64,000 nucleotides of DNA from Prevotella sp. UBA7764 (GTDB lineage: Bacteria; Bacteroidota; Bacteroidia; Bacteroidales; Bacteroidaceae). Within the stretch, counting starts at the first letter, position 1; each line of letters begins with the position of its first letter. The notes under the pieces were generated by a model. It did no database searches, had not been told where the DNA came from, and saw only the letters and a program-made list of their open reading frames with translations. This document shows positions 25,933 to 33,725 of this stretch, in pieces. The stretch is taken from contig DLDU01000047.1 of the NCBI GenBank assembly GCA_002481295.1, forward strand, positions 1 to 64,000. Reading direction: 5' to 3'. Made by a program: the position numbers and the translations under genes.

Positions 25933-26382
25933 ATGGACATCATTAGGAGAATTGCTGTCGCTGTAGTCTGCTTGTTGATGGCAGTGGGTAGTCTCGAAGC
26001 GAAAAGACCATTTGTGAGGGTCAACGGCTTCGAGGTGAGCAAGCATGTGACGTCCATAGAGATGGAGGGTAATATGATGTCACTGCGGTGGAACGACAAT
26101 ACAGTCATGCGGGGGCGGTTGGCTGATGTGATGATCACCCTTGCTTGCCGCGACTGTGTCGACGAGGCTCGCATTCTTTCTGTCAGTGGCGTACAAACCT
26201 CCAAGATGCGTGTGGAAGGTCTGGCGCTGGGCTCCACCTACTCTCTTTATGACTTAATGGGTAATTGTCTGGCCACCCGCACGGTCGACAGTCCTATTCT
26301 TTCTGTAGACATCGGCCATCTTACCACGGGTATCTACTTGCTCAAGTGCCAAAGTCTCGTGATGAAGTTTGTCAAGGGATAG
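25933..26382 (+). CDS. Small secreted protein with T9SS-like C-terminal sorting tail
   Basis: 149 aa. Signal peptide at the N-terminus (RIAVAVVCLLMAVGSLEA). The mid-section is unassigned. The last about 75 residues resemble a type-A Por/T9SS C-terminal domain: ILSVSGVQTS..., STYSLYDLMGNCLATRTV, LSVDIGHLTTGIYLLKC, ending MKFVKG. In that family the motif LYDxxG..., L..L..GxYxLK and a basic end direct export and surface attachment. Here the tail is nearly the whole protein, so the cargo is minimal. TATATTTG lies about 40 bp upstream. Whether the organism has a type IX system cannot be seen here. Confidence 0.65.
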   Translation: MDIIRRIAVAVVCLLMAVGSLEAKRPFVRVNGFEVSKHVTSIEMEGNMMSLRWNDNTVMRGRLADVMITLACRDCVDEARILSVSGVQTSKMRVEGLALGSTYSLYDLMGNCLATRTVDSPILSVDIGHLTTGIYLLKCQSLVMKFVKG

Positions 26383-26422
26383 CGGTGCGTTATGGTATTC
26401 TTAATGCTGATGTTCTCCTTTT

Positions 26423-26572
26423 ATCAAGAATTTGAGAATTATAGAATTTCCTGCGTTTTGATTAGGATTTGATGAGAATTAGAGAAGGATAAGCGGCAAA
26501 ACTGCTTATATTCTCCAATTCTTATCAATTCTCAATGATATACGGATATTCTATAATTCTCAAATTCTTGAT
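26423..26572. repeat. 150-bp imperfect palindrome with 25-bp perfect terminal inverted repeats
   Basis: Arms 26423-26447 and 26548-26572 are perfect reverse complements over 25 bp (start ATCAAGAATTTGAGAATT). Inside them a second stem is visible (AGAATTAGAGAAGGATAAGC against GCTTATATTCTCCAATTCT, one indel). Flanks are TTTT on the left and AAAA on the right. Either a MITE-like element or a very stable hairpin RNA between the T9SS-tail gene and the FMN/4Fe-4S gene. Confidence 0.65.
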
Positions 26573-26711
26573 AAAAAAAGATAGCAAGTAGTAAGGTCTC
26601 GACTTCATTCGCTGAATGGTTACTACCCAATGAAGCATTGCTAAAAGATGTTTCTTTTTTCCGGAATTCTGTTTTTATTGAGTACCTTTGCGCTCTCAAT
26701 AGAAAGAAATA

Positions 26712-27782
26712 ATGAAGAAGAAACTATCACAAATCCTTAGTCTCGTTGTTTGTTTGCTGATGGTGGCTGCCGTCTCCCTGCGTCGTGACGGCAAGCTGCT
26801 GGGACATGATTTTCGTGCCAAGCAAAAGGCCGAGACCTCTGTGAAGAACGATACTCTGCGTATGGAGCCCGACGGCACTATGGTCATCAACACCACCAGT
26901 CTGGGAAAGGACATCTCGGGCTATGGCGGAGCGGTGCCGTTGGAGATCTCTGTCGATAAGAAGGGAATCGTCACACAGGTGAAGGCATTGCCCAATGGTG
27001 AGACTCCTGAGTTCTTTGGTCGGGCGAGCGCATTATTCAATGCGTGGAAAGGCAAGAGCCTGAAGGAAGCCGAAGCTACGCAAGTCGACGCTGTCTCGGG
27101 AGCTACCTACTCGTCTAAAGCCATCATTGCCAATATGCAACGCGGACTGCAATACGCCGACAAGGCCAGTGCAAAGGCTCAGACGAGTATGCAGTTCGAC
27201 TTCAGTGCGAAGAATATAGCCGGACTCATCGTAGCTCTGATGGCTGCCATCATCCCGCTCTTCGTCAAGAACCGGCGCTATCGCATCGCGCAGCAGGTGC
27301 TCAACATCGTTGTGCTGGGTTTCTGGTGCGGCACGATGGTGTCCTATAGTGCGATCATTGGCTATATGTCCAATGGTATGAATGTAGTTTCCTTGCTGTT
27401 GCCTTGTGTACTGCTCATCATCGCTTTCATCTATCCGATGTTCGGCAAGAAAAACTACTACTGCAATCATGTCTGTCCCTACGGCAGCTTGCAGGAGCTG
27501 ATGGGCAAGACCGTTCACTACAAGGTGAAGATCAGTGGTAAGACTATCAGGCGTCTCAACACTTTCCGTAAGGTGTTGTGGGGTGCGCTTATGGTATGCC
27601 TGTGGACAGGGCTGTGGTTTGACTGGGTCAACTACGAGCCGTTCTCCGCGTTTATGGTGGAGTCCGCCTCTTGGGTCGTCATCGCCATTGCGCTGGCCTT
27701 TGCCCTTCTCTCTGCCATCGTCATGCGACCCTACTGCCGCTTCGTCTGCCCGATGGGCAGTCTGTTCAAGATGGTAGGATGA
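26712..27782 (+). CDS. Membrane FMN-binding / NapH-like 4Fe-4S electron carrier
   Basis: 356 aa. N-terminal span (LSQILSLVVCLLMVAAVS), then an extracytoplasmic FMN_bind domain (about 60-150) with DAVSGATYSSKAI, the pattern that ApbE flavinylates on Ser/Thr. Four to five further spans follow. Two NosR/NapH-type cysteine motifs lie in cytoplasmic loops: CNHVCPYGSLQE and CRFVCPMGSLFK. Only four cysteines remain of the eight used for two 4Fe-4S clusters in a full NapH protein. The expected role is electron transfer across the inner membrane to an extracytoplasmic acceptor. Monocistronic; TACCTTTG (26683-26690) precedes it. Confidence 0.82.
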   Translation: MKKKLSQILSLVVCLLMVAAVSLRRDGKLLGHDFRAKQKAETSVKNDTLRMEPDGTMVINTTSLGKDISGYGGAVPLEISVDKKGIVTQVKALPNGETPEFFGRASALFNAWKGKSLKEAEATQVDAVSGATYSSKAIIANMQRGLQYADKASAKAQTSMQFDFSAKNIAGLIVALMAAIIPLFVKNRRYRIAQQVLNIVVLGFWCGTMVSYSAIIGYMSNGMNVVSLLLPCVLLIIAFIYPMFGKKNYYCNHVCPYGSLQELMGKTVHYKVKISGKTIRRLNTFRKVLWGALMVCLWTGLWFDWVNYEPFSAFMVESASWVVIAIALAFALLSAIVMRPYCRFVCPMGSLFKMVG

Positions 27783-27981
27783 GTCCGTCTTAATCCTTTA
27801 CCCTGCAGACTCTCCCCTTACCCTTCTCCGCGGGGGAAGGGAAGTAATTATATTCAAGGGAAGAAGAAATATCTCTAATACAAAGAATTCAATCTGCAAA
27901 TACATTTGACTATATTTGAAAGGGTTGACAACATAGATACGGAATATCTATGTTGTCAACCCTCTTTGCGTTAAGTACTTT

Positions 27982-29658
27982 TCAACTCAGCGCGAGGAAA
28001 ATGTTATTCCACTCTGAACCTGTCGACATCCATCCATCCATCCATCCTCGGTTGCCCGTGGTGCCGGGACGCATGCTGGCGAAGCCCATCTTGGCACCGA
28101 TCCACTTGCCTTTTCTGAGTGTGAAGGTGTCACCGGCAGCGCGATAGTGCTTGTTGTCGAGACTGTAGGCGAAACGGGCCTGTCCCTTGTCGATGCTGAT
28201 CCGCAGATAGATGTCCTCGTGGATGGCGGGCGAGTAGGGGATGGTGTCTACTTCGGTAGGCTTCAAGGTAACCAGAATCTTCTCCGTCTCTTTCCCTTGT
28301 CGGTCAGCATCCTTGCAGCTGATCTGCAGCAGTTCAAACATGTTTCCCTTCCGTCGGCATACAAGAGCCTGATAGTTCATGCCCATGACCACGACGCCAC
28401 CATACTGCCCGTCGCTTTTGGCCGTGACGCGCGCCTTTGCCGTCGCGGTGAGCGTAGGTGCTGGCAGCTTTTGCAAAAGCAGGTTGCCTGCTTGCCATAG
28501 ACCGGTGCCCGGCTGTTCGTCGGCATTGTAGAGCCTCATGGTACCATTGGCTGTCGGCATACCCCACAATGGGTTGTAGTTAGCCTGCCACTGCCATTGC
28601 AGTCCGAGTTCCCCGGTGTTGAACTCATCGGTTTCCTGTGGATTGACCCTTGTCTTGGAGTTGCTCTTGGGTTTGCGGTAGGTAGCGTAGGGCTCTCCGC
28701 ATCCGTCACCGTCCTTGTCGTTGCCGATCACCGGCCACCCTCCTTTCCATGCCATCGGTTGCAAATAGACGACCCGTCCATAGGCGTTGCGGTCGTTGAA
28801 GTGGAGAAACCAGTCCTCGCCCAGTGCCGTATGCACCCATGCGCCCTGGTGAGGACCGTTGATGTCGGTCTGTCCCTGGTGCATCACCGTGCGTGCTTCG
28901 TAGGGTCCGAAAGGCGACCGTGCTCGCATGGCCAGTTGCCAGCCGTGCTCTACGCCACCGGCCGGGCATAGAATCCAGTACCATCCGTTGTGTTTGTAGA
29001 GTTTTGGACCCTCTGTGGTATGGTTGAGCTGTCCACCATCGTATACGATGCGCGGCGCGCTGATGGCGTGACTGCCGTCGGCGGAGAGCTCCCACATGGT
29101 GAGCACACTGTTGAATCCGGCTCTGCTTCCGGCCCACCCATTGACGAGATAGCAGTGTCCGTCATCGTCCCATAGCGGGCAGGAGTCGATGAGACCTTTC
29201 CCGGGAATGACACATTCCGGTTCGCTCCAAGGTCCCTGAGGCTGCCGGACTCTCACGCGCATGATGCCTTGATCGGGATCTCCCCAATAGATAAAGTATT
29301 CCCCATTGTGATAGCGGATCGCCGGAGCCCACACGCCTTTGCCGTGCTGCGGCTTACTGAAAAGCGAGTCGGGCTGTTGCCGGTTGAGCGCATAGCCGAA
29401 GATCTCCCAGTTGACGAGGTCTTTGGAGTGCAGGATGGGCAGTCCGGGAATGCAGTTGAAGCTGCTCGCCGTCAGATAATAGTCGTCACCGACGGCGATG
29501 GCATCAGGATCACTATAGTCGGCAAAGAGCACGGGATTTTTATACATGCCGTTGCCCAAGTCCGGATCCCAGACCTTGGAGTGGTGTTGTGCTGAGGCTG
29601 GGAGCTGTCCCATACCGGCACATAACAGGAGTGCGAGGAAAAGAGAATTCTTTTTCAT
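27982..29658 (-). CDS. GH43-family glycoside hydrolase with C-terminal beta-sandwich
   Basis: 558 aa with signal peptide (ALLLCAGMGQLPASAQ). N-terminal five-bladed propeller (about 35-330). Candidate catalytic residues: Asp in FADYSDPDAIAVGDDYYLTAS (base), Asp in DSCPLWDDDG (pKa modulator) and Glu in NHTTEGPKLYK (acid). The C-terminal about 200 residues are a GH43-associated lectin-like sandwich (DEFNTGELGLQWQWQANY...). The pattern is that of xylosidase/arabinofuranosidase subfamilies (GH43_12-like). The 3' end contains (CATC)5 at 28027-28046 encoding WMDGWMS. Single gene; the truncated GH97 lies upstream on the same strand. Confidence 0.9.
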   Translation of the reverse strand: MKKNSLFLALLLCAGMGQLPASAQHHSKVWDPDLGNGMYKNPVLFADYSDPDAIAVGDDYYLTASSFNCIPGLPILHSKDLVNWEIFGYALNRQQPDSLFSKPQHGKGVWAPAIRYHNGEYFIYWGDPDQGIMRVRVRQPQGPWSEPECVIPGKGLIDSCPLWDDDGHCYLVNGWAGSRAGFNSVLTMWELSADGSHAISAPRIVYDGGQLNHTTEGPKLYKHNGWYWILCPAGGVEHGWQLAMRARSPFGPYEARTVMHQGQTDINGPHQGAWVHTALGEDWFLHFNDRNAYGRVVYLQPMAWKGGWPVIGNDKDGDGCGEPYATYRKPKSNSKTRVNPQETDEFNTGELGLQWQWQANYNPLWGMPTANGTMRLYNADEQPGTGLWQAGNLLLQKLPAPTLTATAKARVTAKSDGQYGGVVVMGMNYQALVCRRKGNMFELLQISCKDADRQGKETEKILVTLKPTEVDTIPYSPAIHEDIYLRISIDKGQARFAYSLDNKHYRAAGDTFTLRKGKWIGAKMGFASMRPGTTGNRGWMDGWMSTGSEWNNIFLALS

Positions 29659-29820
29659 TGGTCTGTCTTTTTGGGTTTCTTATCAAATAGGATAACTTGC
29701 AGAAGTCGTTTGGCTACTCACTTAACGTATGGCCATTCCATGATATTGTGTAGCCTCCGCGTAGAAAGTGGTAACGATGTGTCTTTAATAGAGTACGAAA
29801 GAACCTTGGAGAATACTTAT

Positions 29821-30038
29821 AAAAAAAAGACAGCCTGAAATCACTTCCAAGCTGTCTCGTATCTGAAATTTGTAATTTTCAATGTAGAGCGACGATTCGC
29901 TCTCTTTGGTTATCCTACAATCTTTGTTCTTTACCTTTTACTAATACCTTACTGATTACAATCTTAAACCTAATAACTAAAAACCTAAATCTATTACTAA
30001 CCTAAACAATCTATTAACCTTTTGACACTGCAAAGGTA
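29821..30038 (-). ncRNA. Candidate small RNA or leader with internal terminator, upstream of GH43
   Basis: On the minus strand a -7 box TACCTTTG (30031-30038) would start transcription near 30024. About 170 nt later comes a terminator (stem AGACAGC/GCTGTCT, arms 29851-29857 and 29828-29834, then T8 at 29821-29828). Between them no ORF of note, an A/T-rich stretch with repeated TTAGGTT/TTAGTAATAGA words, and a hairpin GAGCGA-ATCG-TCGCTC. Either a free-standing sRNA or an attenuator in the 365-nt GH43 leader. No clear -33 TTG is visible. Confidence 0.4.
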
Positions 30039-30166
30039 CGACGAATTCTTCGTACCCTCGAATATTTTCTGTAAGAACTATCTTTTTTCCCGTCTTTCTT
30101 AATCTAAATCAAGTCACTGCGTGCGATAACAAAAGTAAGTTACGCCGTTGATAAGGTTATGATACA

Positions 30167-30985
30167 CTATTTTACTTTATTAAACTTTATGGCCGCTCCA
30201 CCGTTCTTGAGCAGTGGCAGGGTGATGCGCTCACCCGACTTGATGGTGTGCAGGGTCGTCGATACCTTCGCGCGGGTGTTGAGCTTCGGGTCGTCCTGAT
30301 AGAGGCCCATGGCGTACTTGCCTTTCTTTGGCAGGAAGTCAGCCGTGTTGACGGTGATCGTGCGTGGCTCCAAGCCGTTGAGCACACCGACGAACCATGA
30401 CGAGCCGGAACGGCGGGCTTGCACGATATACTCTCCCGGCACGCCGTCGAGTGCCTTTGACTCGTCCCACACCGTGGGGCAGTCCTTCCAGAAGTTCAGT
30501 TCCTGCTCACCTTTGTAGGCGGTCGGCAGGTCATACCAGAAGAGGAACTGGATGGGACTGTAGTAGACCACCGACATGGCGAGTTGATGAGCCTTGGTGT
30601 TCTTCACCCGTCCGTTGAAGTAGCAGAGCGTGTAGTCGGCGGGTCCGGCGAGGAAGCGTGTGAAGGGCAGCGTGGTGTTGTGGCGGGCATCGGGCATCTC
30701 TTCGTTGCTACCAATACCCTCTCGCGTCATCAGGTTGGGATAGGTGCGGCTCCATCCCGTCGGACGGTATTCGTCGTGAATGTCCACCATCAGCTTATGC
30801 TCTGCGCATTTCTTCACGGCATTGTGCAGCCAGGTGGAGTCGGCCGACACTTTCGCGAGATAGCGCTCGGTGTTGGCTTTCCATCGGGCGAGGTCAGCGT
30901 TTTCCTTTGCTTTGGCTTTGGCCGATGCGCTGAGAGGGAACAGCAACATCGTCAGCAGGATAAGATAAAGGACTGTATGTTTCAT
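30167..30985 (-). pseudogene. Truncated GH97-type glycosidase (signal peptide joined to C-terminal half)
   Basis: 272 aa; GH97 enzymes are usually over 600 aa. A signal peptide (LILLTMLLFPLSASA) is followed after about 45 residues directly by the late part of the GH97 barrel: LMVDIHDEYRPTGWSRTYPNLMTREG, IGSNEEMPDARHNTTLPFTRFLAGPADYTLCYF, then the C-terminal sandwich (FVGVLNGLEPRTITVN, AMGLYQDD). The N-terminal super-sandwich and first half of the barrel are absent, yet the frame is open, so an internal in-frame deletion is likely. Probably inactive as a GH97; a retained carbohydrate-binding role cannot be excluded. Confidence 0.65.
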
Positions 30986-31089
30986 GCGTTTCGTTTTTTA
31001 TTAATATAACGTATAAAGTCTCGAATCTACGTAATGATAGTCACTTTTTTGTTTTGTGTTTCCTTGCTTCTTGCATATTGTAGTATGGT

Positions 31090-31345
31090 ACTTGTTGGTT
31101 TTTCTGACAAAAAACGGGCTCTGAGAAGGCGTTCTTTTCCAGCAAATCGTCTTTTGTTCCGATTTTTGCGAATTTTGAGCGGTTTTTATAAAGTTCAGAT
31201 ACACAATAAGATATGGGAAATGACGCTTTTGGCTCTTTATCAGAAAGCCTTTCTGACCAAAAATTCTCTAGAGAATTTTCTGTCATCTCGGTTGTTTGAC
31301 ACGGTCATCTCACCTTTTTGATCGCATCAAAAGGCCTTTTTGACC
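31090..31345. repeat. Dispersed intergenic repeat, copy 2
   Basis: Shares with 120-366 the ordered words GATTTTTGCGAA, GTTTTTATAA and CAGATA, followed by 'tttctgacc' and 'catctca' segments. It contains an internal palindrome (ttctctagagaa near 31263-31275) and GATCGCATCAAAAGGC. Non-coding; the whole span 31,010-32,037 has no gene I can support. Confidence 0.4.
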
Positions 31346-31559
31346 AAGCCAGCTCACTGTTTTCTCTCTGAGCCGACCGTTTTTTGGTGTCTTCATCCTC
31401 GTTTTCCTTGATTTTCACCTCACGTTTCTCTCTAGAATGACTGGAAATGTTGACATAGGTTTGTTAAAAGTTTTGTCGGCTTGTCTTGGCTTCTTCTTTC
31501 TTCCTCCTTATGGTTTTATACTCAGTATTTATTCGCTTGCTTTGTTGCCAAATCCAAAT

Positions 31560-31690
31560 AAATTGCGTAAGTTTGCAAATTCTTGCCGTTGACAATGTAG
31601 ATGCCCGGCTGGGAGATGGTAGAGACGACCAGGTCAAAACGCCTTTCTGACCTTGTGAAATCACCGAGATGACAGCATCAGAAAGGCTTT
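31560..31690 (-). pseudogene. Possible remnant of a secreted-protein C-terminus plus repeat fragment
   Basis: One minus-strand frame reads VVSTISQPGIYIVNGKN, very like the closing motif of surface-protein sorting tails (..PAGIYIVNGKK..). It has no upstream open frame. It is flanked by another fragment of the intergenic repeat (GAAATCACCGAGATGAC, CAGAAAGGCTTTCTGA). Likely decayed sequence. Confidence 0.25.
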
Positions 31691-32037
31691 CTGATAATGT
31701 AAAATTATGTTTTTCTTAATGAAATAAGTACTCTATATTTGTATTGCGTTGTGTATCAGTTGTTTATGGAAAGGATCTCAAAATTCGCAAAATTGAGAGC
31801 AGCATAGTGGTTGGTTCAGAAAATCGCATAGAAATCGGCCGAAAATTGTCAGTTTACTCAACAAAGAACATGGATAACAACATGCCCGTTGTATTGATGC
31901 TGTAAATGTTATATGTGTTATAAAATGTGTGTCATTGTTTGTGTATTTGCTACTTTTTTGCTAATTTTGCAGTATATTTGTAAGAACCGACGCTCGTCTC
32001 CTTTCTGCAGAGCAGCCGCGCCAACAACTTTAGGTAC

Positions 32038-33396
32038 ATGGAAAAGGTAAAAAGAAGTAAGAGAGAGTGGATGCGGCGTTATGTGAGCTTCGTCTTTATC
32101 CTGTTTGTTATCGCCTTTGGCACTTCGCTGTCGATACGGGCTAATCTGGGGTCGTCCCCCATCTCGGCACCACCTTATGTGCTGTCGCTCATCCCCGGCA
32201 TACCGCTGACGATGGGTGTCATCGTCATCTGTATGCACGTGCTGTTTATTCTCATACAGATTTTGTTGCTCCGCCGTAACTATGAGTTGCGGCAACTCTC
32301 CCAGATATTGGTGTCGTTTCTCTTTGGCTTCTATACCGACCTGACCATGTGGCTCACGGGCTTCATGCAAGTGCCGGCGTCGCTGCCTTATGCTGTGGGC
32401 TATCCGCTGCAATTCGTGGAGTTGCTCATCGGTGGCGCGTTGCTGGCTTTCGGTATAGCTTGCGAGGTGCGCTGCGACTCGTTGATGCTTGCCGGTGAGG
32501 GACTGCCGCTGGCTATCTCCAAAGCTGTGCATGGTGATTTCGGCAAGGTGAAGATGTGCTCCGACACAGGGCTCGTGGCCATTGCCGTGGTATTGATGTT
32601 TCATTTTTTTGGGCATTGGGACTGGAAGATGGTCGGTGTGGGTACCCTCGTGAGCATGTTCTATGTCGGTTTCATGGTTCGCATCTTTGCTCCACACATT
32701 GCCTGGCTCGACATCATCTTCATCCCGGTTGATGAGCGTCAGGAGAAAGCTGCGGAGAAACACGAAGAAGAGGCAGAGGAAGACGCCGTGCCGTTTGTCG
32801 TCACCATTGCGCGCGAGTATGGCAGTGGTGGCTTGACACTGGGCAAGATGCTCGCCCAGCGGCTTGGCGTGGACTACTACGACCATGCGATCATCGACGA
32901 GACGGCAGAGCGGTTGGGCTACTCCTCTGAGTTTGTGCGGGAGAATGAGCAGAACATCAGCAATGCCAAGTTATGGGAACTCATCTTCTCCGACAAGAGT
33001 ATCCCGATGTCGATGAATCCCTCGCATGACGATGCCATCTTCGTGAGCGAGAGCCGCATGATCCGCACGCTGGCTGTGAAGAAGCCCTGCGTGATCATCG
33101 GGCGTTGTGCCAACTGGGTGCTGCGTGGTGATGCCAAAGCCTTCCGTGTCTTCGTGACGTCGGACAAGGACGATGCCGTGAAGCGGGTGATGGACAAAGA
33201 CCATCTCGATGCCGCCGCTGCCACAAAGCGTATTGAACAAGTGAACAAGGGACGCAGCAACCACTACTTCCAATATACGGGGCGGCGGTGGACAGACGCC
33301 CACGACTATGATCTTGTGCTCAATACCAGTAAGCTCGGCATTAGCCGTTGCGCCGACATCATCGCTGACTGCGTGCAAAATGGACAGAAAGGATAA
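32038..33396 (+). CDS. Fusion of YczE/YitT-like membrane protein with a cytidylate-kinase-like domain
   Basis: 452 aa. Residues 1-225 carry five or six membrane spans (YVSFVFILFVIAFGTSLSI; GVIVICMHVLFILIQILLL; GGALLAFGIACEV; TGLVAIAVVLMFHFFG). An acidic linker follows (EKAAEKHEEEAEED). Residues about 245-445 are a cytidylate-kinase-like (AAA_26) domain: FVVTIAREYGSGGLTLGKMLAQRLG with a P-loop-like stretch, CVIIGRCANWVL, and a closing DYDLVLNTSKLG. Kinases of this branch lack the textbook GxxGxGK loop. The fusion suggests a membrane sensor or transporter controlled by nucleotide phosphorylation; function unknown. Last host gene before the tRNA. Confidence 0.8.
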   Translation: MEKVKRSKREWMRRYVSFVFILFVIAFGTSLSIRANLGSSPISAPPYVLSLIPGIPLTMGVIVICMHVLFILIQILLLRRNYELRQLSQILVSFLFGFYTDLTMWLTGFMQVPASLPYAVGYPLQFVELLIGGALLAFGIACEVRCDSLMLAGEGLPLAISKAVHGDFGKVKMCSDTGLVAIAVVLMFHFFGHWDWKMVGVGTLVSMFYVGFMVRIFAPHIAWLDIIFIPVDERQEKAAEKHEEEAEEDAVPFVVTIAREYGSGGLTLGKMLAQRLGVDYYDHAIIDETAERLGYSSEFVRENEQNISNAKLWELIFSDKSIPMSMNPSHDDAIFVSESRMIRTLAVKKPCVIIGRCANWVLRGDAKAFRVFVTSDKDDAVKRVMDKDHLDAAAATKRIEQVNKGRSNHYFQYTGRRWTDAHDYDLVLNTSKLGISRCADIIADCVQNGQKG

Positions 33397-33457
33397 GTAC
33401 AAGTATCTCTTTATTTGTTAATAAGTGATAATTATTAGCAGTTTTTCTCAGAAACAT

Positions 33458-33488
33458 TTGGTAGTTTCGGATAATCCTCGTACCTTTG
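33458..33488 (+). promoter_or_regulatory. tRNA-Met promoter
   Basis: TTG (33458-33460, part of TTTG), 20 bp, TACCTTTG (33481-33488). The tRNA begins 44 bp downstream. Confidence 0.75.
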
Positions 33489-33531
33489 CAGTCGCAATTG
33501 AGAAATGAACATTATCTCGGTTAGCTTACAT

Positions 33532-33604
33532 CGCGGAGTGGAGCAGTTGGTAGCTCGCCAGGCTCATAACCTGGAGGTCGCACGTTCGAGTCCTGCCTCC
33601 GCAA
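33532..33604 (+). tRNA. tRNA-Met (CAT), initiator-like; prophage attachment locus
   Basis: Folds as a cloverleaf: acceptor CGCGGAG/CTCCGC, D-stem GAGC/GCTC, anticodon stem CCAGG/CCTGG with loop CTCATAA (anticodon CAT), T-arm ending TTCGAGTCC. Initiator hallmarks: a C1 x A72 mismatch and A11:U24. Only two of the three consecutive G-C pairs of a classical initiator stem are present (the third is A-U). CCA is not encoded (ends CAACTA). The integrase gene starts about 120 bp downstream, so the tRNA 3' half is the probable attachment core. Confidence 0.92.
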
Positions 33605-33609
33605 CTAAA

Positions 33610-33648
33610 ATGCCCGTAAAGTCTTATAATCAAAGGACTTACGGGCAT
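33610..33648 (+). terminator. Hairpin between tRNA and integrase
   Basis: Inverted repeat ATGCCCGTAAAGTC / GACTTACGGGCAT (one bulged A, 12-nt loop). Probably the tRNA transcript terminator brought with the phage arm. It could instead be an arm-type site for integrase. Confidence 0.5.
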
Positions 33649-33725
33649 TGCCGTTAGTAGCGGGACAAAAATGGGACAGTAATATGGATGGCATTGGCTG
33701 CATCTGTGCAGACAATGTTAAAAAA

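Noticed and set aside
31041..31321. Overlapping short frames in the 31 kb intergenic region
   Set aside because: They cover the dispersed repeat on both strands; none shows a plausible protein.
31918..32886. 322-residue minus-strand frame opposite the membrane-kinase fusion
   Set aside because: His/Gln-rich composition typical of an antisense shadow; the plus-strand protein has clear domains and a proper start.
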